5,334 bases of DNA from an uncultured Sphingobacteriales bacterium (lineage in GTDB: Bacteria; Bacteroidota; Bacteroidia; Chitinophagales; Chitinophagaceae). The notes beneath the pieces were generated by a model that saw nothing but the letters and a program-made list of their open reading frames with translations, made no database searches and was not told where the DNA came from. This document shows positions 1 to 4,539 of this stretch, in pieces. Made by a program: the position numbers and the translations under genes. Each line of letters starts with the position of its first letter. Within the stretch, counting starts at the first letter, position 1. The stretch spans positions 1 to 5,334 of the forward strand of contig CAMPKG010000232.1 in assembly GCA_946887085.1 (NCBI GenBank), given 5' to 3'.

Positions 1-40
1 CGCCGATCGTTGCCAGAAAAAGTATAATGTAGAGATCCAT
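1..40 (-). CDS. N-terminus of a probable membrane or exported protein (partial)
   Basis: Only the first 13 codons are visible; the gene continues off the left edge. Reading the minus strand from an ATG at 40-38 gives MDLYIILFLATIG, a hydrophobic start typical of a first membrane helix or a signal peptide. It lies 135 bp beyond the stop of the TPR regulator and on the same strand, so it could be read from that transcript or from its own promoter; I find no clear TAnnTTTG element in the gap. The reading frame stays open for some distance upstream of this ATG, so a further upstream start at a non-ATG codon is not excluded. No function can be assigned from 13 residues, and a chance open stretch is possible. 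Confidence 0.4.
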   Translation of the reverse strand, partial: MDLYIILFLATIG

Positions 41-82
41 TGGTTTTTTCTGAAAAGAAGTACAAGATGGGGCGCCAATGGA
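36..82 (-). repeat. 8-bp inverted repeat spanning the start codon of the left-edge ORF
   Basis: TCCATTGG at 36-43 and CCAATGGA at 75-82 are perfect reverse complements separated by 31 bases. In a minus-strand transcript the second arm contains the AUG of the partial gene at 40-38, so the hairpin would pair the start codon. The stem is short and the loop long, so chance is a serious alternative. Confidence 0.3.
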
Positions 83-102
83 GGGTTTTGCAAGTTTTAG
101 GC

Positions 103-143
103 ATAGACAGAATTATAGACAAAACATAAGCTATTGTCTATAA
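103..143. repeat. AT-rich inverted repeat with a third copy of its core
   Basis: TTATAGACAA (113-122) and TTGTCTATAA (134-143) form a perfect 10-bp inverted repeat around an 11-base spacer. A further direct copy of the core ATAGACA lies at 103-109, exactly 12 bp before the copy at 115-121. It follows the stop of the TPR regulator by about 30 bp on the minus strand. It could act as a hairpin at the mRNA 3' end, but no U-tract follows in either direction. The repeated core could instead be an operator for a dimeric regulator in front of the gene at the left edge. Confidence 0.5.
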
Positions 144-175
144 GCAGGTTATGTATCAGTAAATTGGACGAACCG

Positions 176-1933
176 TCAAGCTTCCGCCAGGAAGGTTTCT
201 TCGCTAAACGACAGTTTCTTGCGAAGACGATAACGCGCGGTATGGATGGAAGAAGGGGAAATGCCAAGCATCTGAGCCATCTGGCGAGTAGATATATTTA
301 ATTTGGTTAATGCGAGTAGGCGTAGGTCAGCCTCTGTCAGGTCGTGCGCTTTCTCTTTTAACCGCACGAAAAATCCCCTGTGGACTTTTTCGAAAAGGTT
401 CCTGAACTTGTTCCATTCCTCGTCGGTAAGCAAGGTCGAGTCTGAAAGTTGCTGCAAGTACTCGACCTGACGTTCTTGGGGCTCAGGTGCTCCTGGTCTG
501 TCGGCATACATCTGTTCCCGGAAATTTTCGATCAGGTTATTCTTCTCGGTAATGCTTTCAAGGTATTGATCAAGGAGGAGTTGGGCATTCTTAAGTTCGT
601 TTTCTATCCTTAGGTTCTCGCTTTGCAGGAGTTGGTCACGTTTGTCCCTGATCTCGAGGTCTTTTTTTACCCGGAGTTTATACCTGTTATAAACCAGCCA
701 GCCAATTATACCCGACAGCACTAACGCTGCCAGCAGAAAATTACGCCTCTGGATAGCGATCTTTTCTTTTGCTTTGAACACATCTATTTGCGCCAGGTGC
801 TTCTCTGATGCCAACTGTTGCTGCACGTACACGTACCGGAGTGCATCATCCCTGCGTGCGATGCTATCGTTTATTTTCTTACTCAACAGTTGGTACCGAT
901 AGGCGTTTGGCAGATCGTTTTGAAGCGCGTACGCTTTCGACATCACATCAAAGAGATAGGCTTGCCGCCAGTATTCCTTGTCTTCTACCTGCCGCCATAA
1001 CGACAGTGCCAGGTTCAGCTTGTCCAATGCCGCGGAAGTATTATTGCGGGCCACGTAAACATCTGCTATCGCTGCCAGTATACTTATGTTTACGCCGATC
1101 AGCCCGGCATCATTAAGTGAGTCCTTTGTAAGCGCATAGTTCTGCTCGAGGTAGGGCATAGCTTTTTCATACTCTTTCATTTTTATAAAGGTCTCACCGA
1201 TGTTGCCGGAGGCTATTCCTTGCCACTGCTTATCATCGAAACTCGTAGCGATCTGAAGGGCTTTATCAAAATAAACAAATGCGCTATCAAACTTCCCCAG
1301 TTCCCGGTAGGCCAGGCCAATGGTATTGGGTATCTGCAATTGCATCCAGGCGTCATTGTACTTGATGGGATATTTACTGGCTTCATTCAGGTACTTCAGG
1401 CTTTCGCGATAGTTGTGCAGGTGATAATATACATAGCCAATGTGGTAAAGATGGGTATTCGCAAACCTGTCATGCTCATACCCGATTTGCCTGAACATAT
1501 CGTCTGCCCGGAGCAGGCACTCAATAGCTTTTGAAATATTGTCGCCGAAGTAATTGAGCACGCCCAGCTGAAAGGTGAATACTGCCCACTCATAGTCCAG
1601 CGACTCTTGCTGAGAGTAGTCTATAGCCTTGCGGAGATAATGTGAGGCCTTTGGCCTGTTCTGGAGACGGACATCATAGTACTGGCTTTTGAGAAATAAT
1701 GCTGTGGCTACGCCGATCGTATTGCGCTGCGCTATAGCAGAGTGTTCCAGTTCGTCAAGAGTGCCAAGTGCTTTTGCTGAATCAAGCGATCTGACATTCA
1801 TCTTATACCAGATCGTCATCGAGTCCGATCTTAAGGACTTATCAACCCTGAGCAAATTCGCAATGTCGTTTCTGCCTGCAAAAGCCGGCAACGACAAAAC
1901 TGTGATCAGGAGGTATAAAAGTCCCTTATACAT
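176..1933 (-). CDS. TPR-repeat membrane regulator with C-terminal LuxR/GerE-like HTH
   Basis: This is a 585-residue predicted inner-membrane signalling protein. Residues 1-19 form a signal peptide ending AFA. Residues about 70-350 are helical tetratricopeptide repeats; clear ones begin near 160 (HIGYVYYHLHNYRESLKYL), 203 (NTIGLAYRELGKFDSAFVYF) and 243 (GNIGETFIKMKEYEKAMPYL). A transmembrane helix spans about 398-416. A charged coiled coil covers about 422-475. The C-terminal 75 residues carry a helix-turn-helix (TRQMAQMLGISPSSIHTARY, 549-568), with an upstream LTEADLRLLAL segment typical of Bacteroidetes TPR/HTH regulators. The inferred topology is TPRs in the periplasm and the DNA-binding domain in the cytoplasm, so the protein may turn a periplasmic protein contact into a transcriptional response. 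The ATG at 1933 is chosen because it begins the signal peptide and sits 8 bases after an excellent promoter. Its targets are unknown. The domain call is confident; the role is family-based inference. Confidence 0.85.
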   Translation of the reverse strand: MYKGLLYLLITVLSLPAFAGRNDIANLLRVDKSLRSDSMTIWYKMNVRSLDSAKALGTLDELEHSAIAQRNTIGVATALFLKSQYYDVRLQNRPKASHYLRKAIDYSQQESLDYEWAVFTFQLGVLNYFGDNISKAIECLLRADDMFRQIGYEHDRFANTHLYHIGYVYYHLHNYRESLKYLNEASKYPIKYNDAWMQLQIPNTIGLAYRELGKFDSAFVYFDKALQIATSFDDKQWQGIASGNIGETFIKMKEYEKAMPYLEQNYALTKDSLNDAGLIGVNISILAAIADVYVARNNTSAALDKLNLALSLWRQVEDKEYWRQAYLFDVMSKAYALQNDLPNAYRYQLLSKKINDSIARRDDALRYVYVQQQLASEKHLAQIDVFKAKEKIAIQRRNFLLAALVLSGIIGWLVYNRYKLRVKKDLEIRDKRDQLLQSENLRIENELKNAQLLLDQYLESITEKNNLIENFREQMYADRPGAPEPQERQVEYLQQLSDSTLLTDEEWNKFRNLFEKVHRGFFVRLKEKAHDLTEADLRLLALTKLNISTRQMAQMLGISPSSIHTARYRLRKKLSFSEETFLAEA

Positions 1934-1941
1934 AACCTGAT

Positions 1942-1972
1942 CAAATATACAATCCGTCTTATATAAATCAAA
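1942..1972 (-). promoter_or_regulatory. Bacteroidetes-type promoter for the TPR/HTH regulator
   Basis: On the minus strand TTTG (1972-1969) is followed after exactly 19 bases by TATATTTG (1949-1942). This is a full match to the Bacteroidetes housekeeping consensus, TTTG at -33 and TAnnTTTG at -7. It occupies nearly the whole 43-bp gap between the NTF2-like gene and the regulator, so the regulator can be transcribed independently. Only 8 bases separate the -7 element from the ATG at 1933, which predicts a leader of zero to a few nucleotides. Confidence 0.75.
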
Positions 1973-1976
1973 TAGG

Positions 1977-2399
1977 TCAGGAGCTATGGTCAGCCACGAT
2001 CACCCATTCTCCCCTGATCTTTCGGATAAGCAGGGTGTAGGAGCCCTCGAGGTTACCTGCTACCCGGTCCAGGTGCCATTTGCCAACCACAAAATAATAG
2101 TTTGGTGAGAGTTGTTTGAGGCTGACGATGGTTGACGTTAAAGTTCCCATCTTTTCAGCATCCGGGTAGGATTTTTTATAGCGTTCGACCGTGTTATGGT
2201 AACCATAAGTCGGCCCGTTTTTACCAATGAACAGCAGGCTATCGTTTTCCCAATAGCCCTTCATATACCCTGCGATATTGCCCTTGTTCCATTGCTCCAC
2301 CTGGGCAGCCAGCATTTTACGAATAGCCGCCTCGTCTTTAGTACCCGCATGTGCAGCCAGTGTCAGCAACATCAGGCAGGCAAGTATAATAGTTCTCAT
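1977..2399 (-). CDS. Secreted NTF2-like / DUF4440 (SnoaL-fold) protein
   Basis: This is a 140-residue protein with a signal peptide at residues 1-18 (hydrophobic core ACLMLLTLAA, cleavage after AHA). One NTF2-like domain follows: an N-terminal helical part (EAAIRKMLAAQVEQWNKG, 23-40), the region GYMKGYWENDSLLFIGKNG (44-62), a helix with YKKSYPD (74-80), and strands ending in EWVIVADHSS at the C-terminus. The pattern matches the DUF4440 proteins widespread in Bacteroidetes. NTF2 folds include enzymes and ligand-binding proteins, and I see no residue set that fixes an activity, so the function is unknown. It presumably acts in the periplasm. I chose the ATG at 2399, not the in-frame ATG at 2606, because only 2399 gives a signal peptide; the longer form would read through an intrinsic terminator and a promoter element. 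The stop lies 43 bp before the regulator's start on the same strand. Confidence 0.85.
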   Translation of the reverse strand: MRTIILACLMLLTLAAHAGTKDEAAIRKMLAAQVEQWNKGNIAGYMKGYWENDSLLFIGKNGPTYGYHNTVERYKKSYPDAEKMGTLTSTIVSLKQLSPNYYFVVGKWHLDRVAGNLEGSYTLLIRKIRGEWVIVADHSS

Positions 2400-2404
2400 A
2401 TGAA

Positions 2405-2412
2405 CAAAAATA
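2405..2412 (-). promoter_or_regulatory. Candidate -7 promoter element for the NTF2-like gene
   Basis: The minus strand reads TATTTTTG at 2412-2405, an exact TAnnTTTG match and the same octamer as in front of glyS. It ends 5 bases before the ATG at 2399, implying a leaderless or nearly leaderless message. No good -33 TTTG is present at 19-21 bases; a TTTTG lies closer, 14 bases upstream, which weakens the call. The region is AT-rich, so a chance match is possible. Confidence 0.45.
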
Positions 2413-2426
2413 ACTGCTAAACGGAC

Positions 2427-2461
2427 CAAAATAAAATAAGGCAACCGTGAGGCTGCCTTAT
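2427..2461 (-). terminator. Intrinsic terminator closing the 46-codon minus-strand ORF
   Basis: The arms 2451-2461 and 2436-2446 form an 11-bp stem with a 4-base loop (2447-2450). In minus-strand RNA the single non-Watson-Crick position (2453 with 2444) is a G-U wobble, whereas in plus-strand RNA it would be an A-C mismatch. Downstream on the minus strand comes a T-rich tail, TTTTATTTTGG; on the plus strand no T-run follows. The orientation is therefore clearly minus. The only transcript it can end is one arising from about 2470-2670. Confidence 0.8.
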
Positions 2462-2469
2462 GATAGAAT

Positions 2470-2610
2470 TCAGCGGGGGCTGGCTGTGGTCTTATAGTAA
2501 TAGAGTTGTTCTGGTGCGGGTTTATAGGTGCGTCTATAGGTATTGACCAAAGGAAATGCTTCTTTCTCAATGAAATAGAGACCGTTCGACGAAATGCAGC
2601 TTTCATCCAT
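2470..2610 (-). CDS. Small hypothetical protein, 46 residues (or a small RNA locus)
   Basis: Reading the minus strand from ATG 2610 to TGA 2472-2470 gives a 46-residue ORF. It starts MDESCISSNGLYFIEKEAF, continues with a TYRRTYKP segment, and ends TTASPR. The stop lies 8 bases before a strong intrinsic terminator of the same orientation, which is the best evidence that a transcript is made here and ends just after this frame. The product is Tyr-rich (six Tyr), mildly basic in its second half, has two Cys close together or nearby only in the N-terminal part, and has no signal peptide or membrane helix. I do not recognise the family. The ORF diverges from glyS, with 68 bp between the two start codons. 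No convincing promoter is visible upstream. The transcript could instead be a noncoding RNA, and coding status is uncertain. Confidence 0.5.
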   Translation of the reverse strand: MDESCISSNGLYFIEKEAFPLVNTYRRTYKPAPEQLYYYKTTASPR

Positions 2611-2663
2611 CGAAAAGCAACTCTGGTTCAACGAATTAAACTGCACGCTTTAGGCGTTTTGCC

Positions 2664-2671
2664 TATTTTTG
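2664..2671 (+). promoter_or_regulatory. Candidate -7 promoter element for glyS
   Basis: TATTTTTG is an exact match to the Bacteroidetes -7 consensus TAnnTTTG. Only 7 bases separate it from the glyS ATG at 2679, so the message would be leaderless or nearly so. The -33 position is poor, with only CTG at 2641-2643. A 5-bp inverted repeat (TAGGC 2651-2655, GCCTA 2661-2665) overlaps the element. No T-box-like leader could fit in this space. Confidence 0.55.
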
Positions 2672-2678
2672 CCGCGTT

Positions 2679-4109
2679 ATGGCAAATGATAATACGCTAC
2701 AGAACATTATTGCACACTGTAAAGAGTACGGTTTTATATTCCAATCAAGCGAAATATATGATGGTTTGAGCGCTGTATATGATTATGGACAATATGGCGC
2801 CGAACTGAAAAAGAATATCAGGGATTATTGGTGGAAAAGCATGACCCAAATGCATGAGAATATCGTGGGTATTGATGCCGCCATCTTCATGCACCCGACG
2901 GTTTGGAAAGCAAGTGGGCACGTTGACAATTTCAGCGACCCGATGATAGATAATAAGGACAGCAACAAGCGCTATAGGGTAGACCACCTGATAGAAGGCT
3001 TTGCGGAAACCCTTGAAAAGGGCAGGGGTGATGCTCTGTTAGCAATAATGGATCATCTGCTGGCTGAAAATGATTTCGCGGGGCTGAAAACGTTAATTGA
3101 GGAGAATAAAATAAGTTGCAGCGTCAGCGGTACGGTCAACTGGACGGACGTACGCCAGTTCAACCTGATGTTTGCCACGGAAATGGGCTCTGTCGCTGAC
3201 GATGCCAACGTAGTGTACCTGCGCCCTGAAACGGCCCAGGGTATCTTCGTCAACTTCCTGAACGTGCAGAAGACCGGGCGTATGAAAATACCATTTGGTA
3301 TCGCGCAAACCGGTAAGGCATTCCGTAACGAGATAGTAGCCCGCCAGTTCATCTTCCGGATGCGCGAGTTCGAACAGATGGAGATGCAATTCTTCGTGCG
3401 TCCCGGCACACAGAAAGAATGGTATGATTACTGGAAAGAAGCGCGTATGAAATGGCATCTTAGCCTGGGCATTCCGCAAGAACGCTATCGTTTCCACGAT
3501 CATGTGAAACTGGCGCATTACGCGGATGCGGCCTGTGATATCGAATACGATTTCCCGATAGGATTTAAAGAAGTTGAAGGCATACACAGCCGTACTGACT
3601 TCGACCTGACCCAGCACCAGCAATACAGCGGGAAAAAGCTCACATACTTCGACACAGAGCTGAACAAGCATTATGTGCCTTACGTAGTAGAAACCTCGAT
3701 AGGCCTCGACCGTACGGTGATGATGGTACTGAGTGAAGCGTACAAAGAAGAAGACCTGAGTGCCGACGGCAAGGAAGACAGCCGCGTGGTATTGAGCCTG
3801 CCACCAATGCTTGCGCCCATGAAGATGGCCGTATTGCCATTAACGAAGAAAGACGGCTTGCCCGAAATTGCCCGCGAACTGATAGACCAATGCAAGCCAT
3901 ATTTCAAATGCTTCTACGAAGAAAAAGACAGTATCGGTAAGCGCTACCGCAGGCAGGATGCCATAGGTACACCGTTTTGTGTAACCATCGACCACCAGAC
4001 AAAAGAAGACCAGACAGTAACTATCCGTCACCGCGACAGCATGACGCAAGAGCGTATTCCACTGGCTTCGGTGCGGGATATGGTGATGAAAGCCATACAG
4101 GCATTTTAA
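2679..4109 (+). CDS. glyS: Glycine--tRNA ligase, single-chain class II type
   Basis: This enzyme charges tRNA-Gly with glycine using ATP (EC 6.1.1.14) in the cytoplasm. At 476 residues it is the homodimeric single-chain type (also called glyQS), not the alpha/beta two-subunit enzyme. The N-terminus has the family signature EYGFIFQSSEIYDGLSAVYDYG (16-37) and IFMHPTVWKASGHVDNF (69-85). The catalytic core shows LRPETAQGIFVNF (181-193), class II motif 2 around GKAFRNE to FEQMEMQFF (212-239), the HSRTDFDL segment (303-310) and motif 3 SIGLDRTVM (340-348). The anticodon-binding domain runs about 381-470, with YEEKDSIGKRYRRQDAIGTPFC at 413-434. The segment at 100-145, where the family has a variable insertion, looks short, with no Cys-based zinc site. 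The start at 2679 fits the family N-terminus and sits just after a -7 promoter element. An intrinsic terminator follows the stop by 7 bases. The gene appears intact. Confidence 0.97.
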   Translation: MANDNTLQNIIAHCKEYGFIFQSSEIYDGLSAVYDYGQYGAELKKNIRDYWWKSMTQMHENIVGIDAAIFMHPTVWKASGHVDNFSDPMIDNKDSNKRYRVDHLIEGFAETLEKGRGDALLAIMDHLLAENDFAGLKTLIEENKISCSVSGTVNWTDVRQFNLMFATEMGSVADDANVVYLRPETAQGIFVNFLNVQKTGRMKIPFGIAQTGKAFRNEIVARQFIFRMREFEQMEMQFFVRPGTQKEWYDYWKEARMKWHLSLGIPQERYRFHDHVKLAHYADAACDIEYDFPIGFKEVEGIHSRTDFDLTQHQQYSGKKLTYFDTELNKHYVPYVVETSIGLDRTVMMVLSEAYKEEDLSADGKEDSRVVLSLPPMLAPMKMAVLPLTKKDGLPEIARELIDQCKPYFKCFYEEKDSIGKRYRRQDAIGTPFCVTIDHQTKEDQTVTIRHRDSMTQERIPLASVRDMVMKAIQAF

Positions 4110-4116
4110 GTAAATT

Positions 4117-4142
4117 GCCGGTTCTAACGAACCGGCTTTTTT
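4117..4142 (+). terminator. Intrinsic terminator of glyS
   Basis: GCCGGTTC (4117-4124) and GAACCGGC (4129-4136) pair perfectly over 8 bp around a TAAC loop, followed by six T (4137-4142). It begins 7 bases after the glyS stop. The last T is the base immediately before the ATG of the next gene, so any expression of that gene from the glyS promoter would need read-through. Confidence 0.9.
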
Positions 4143-4469
4143 ATGCCCGATCAAAGCACGAATGAAGACATCAGCAAACTGCTCCGGCGGGAGTTTGACC
4201 TGGAGTTGCCGGAGTTCGTGCCGGAGGAAGAGATCATAGCACAGTTAGCGAGAAAAGTGGAGGTGCTGTTACGAAGCGGGCAGGGAGCTTTTTTTCAGCT
4301 AATGTACCGGCTGGATGTTGCCGAGCGCGATCTCAGCGCTGTCATCGACGATGCCGATGCGCCCTACAAAATAGCCCGCCTGGTATACGCCCGGCAATTG
4401 CAGAAAATAGAATCCCGCAGGCGATACAAGCCCGGCAATACCGATGGTGATAAGGAACTGGAATGGTGA
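4143..4469 (+). CDS. Conserved-looking hypothetical protein, 108 residues
   Basis: This is a small, soluble, mainly helical protein without signal peptide or membrane helix. The N-terminal half is acidic and predicts helix (EDISKLLRREFDLELPEFVPEEEIIAQL in two pieces, 8-35). The middle holds an AFFQLMYRLDVAERDL stretch (49-64). The C-terminal half is basic (ARLVYARQLQKIESRRR, 78-94), ending in a polar tail. It resembles short uncharacterised Bacteroidetes proteins with a LYRLDV-type core and a RQLQKIE..R ending; this is recalled from memory and carries no known function. The start is fixed: an in-frame TAA at 4125-4127 lies inside the glyS terminator loop, and the only start between it and the body is ATG 4143. 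No Shine-Dalgarno sequence is possible because the upstream bases are the terminator stem and T-run. Same strand as glyS, 33 bp downstream, then 70 bp before the peroxidase gene. Confidence 0.8.
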   Translation: MPDQSTNEDISKLLRREFDLELPEFVPEEEIIAQLARKVEVLLRSGQGAFFQLMYRLDVAERDLSAVIDDADAPYKIARLVYARQLQKIESRRRYKPGNTDGDKELEW

Positions 4470-4478
4470 GAATTATCA

Positions 4479-4497
4479 CGCTTTTTAGCGCTTTTTT
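4479..4497 (+). terminator. Weak candidate terminator after the 108-residue gene
   Basis: CGCT (4479-4482) and AGCG (4487-4490) can form a 4-bp stem around TTTT, followed by C and six T (4492-4497). It lies 9 bases after the TGA at 4467-4469. The stem is too short to be convincing alone, but the position and T-run fit. The same sequence can be read as a near direct repeat of CGCTTTTT. Confidence 0.35.
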
Positions 4498-4500
4498 CGG

Positions 4501-4508
4501 TAATTTCG
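4501..4508 (+). promoter_or_regulatory. Possible -7 promoter element for the di-haem peroxidase gene
   Basis: TAATTTCG matches TAnnTTTG at seven of eight positions and would give a leader of roughly 25-30 nt before ATG 4540. There is no good -33 TTTG at the expected distance, so this is tentative. It follows directly on the weak terminator of the preceding gene, as expected if the peroxidase is transcribed on its own. Confidence 0.25.
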
Positions 4509-4539
4509 TATATCCCCGTAGTTTAATGTTTAATACCTG

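Noticed and set aside
113..143. Intrinsic terminator of the TPR regulator
   Set aside because: The 10-bp stem is AT-rich with an 11-base loop and no T-run after either arm, so I list it as an inverted repeat only.
1220..1534. 104-codon plus-strand frame inside the TPR regulator
   Set aside because: It is antisense to the TPR-coding region. The apparent hydrophobic stretches come from reverse-reading repetitive helical codons.
2523..2541. Direct repeat TATAGGT twice, 12 bp apart
   Set aside because: It lies inside the 46-codon ORF and corresponds to two Thr-Tyr codon pairs; too short to call a functional repeat.
2400..2606. N-terminal extension of the NTF2-like protein to an ATG at 2606 (209 residues)
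   Set aside because: The extension would read through a strong intrinsic terminator and an exact -7 element, bury the signal peptide at residue 70, and overlap the 46-codon ORF in another frame.
2651..2670. Plus-strand intrinsic terminator (TAGGC-N5-GCCTA followed by T-run)
   Set aside because: The stem is only 5 bp, no plus-strand gene lies upstream, and the T-run is better explained as the glyS -7 element.
2611..2678. T-box or other amino-acid-sensing leader for glyS
   Set aside because: The -7 element lies 7 bases from the ATG, so there is no room for a structured leader.
3093..3671. 192-codon open frame on the minus strand inside glyS
   Set aside because: It lies wholly within an unmistakable essential gene, its translation has no recognisable domain, and no promoter, start context or terminator supports it; it is an antisense shadow.
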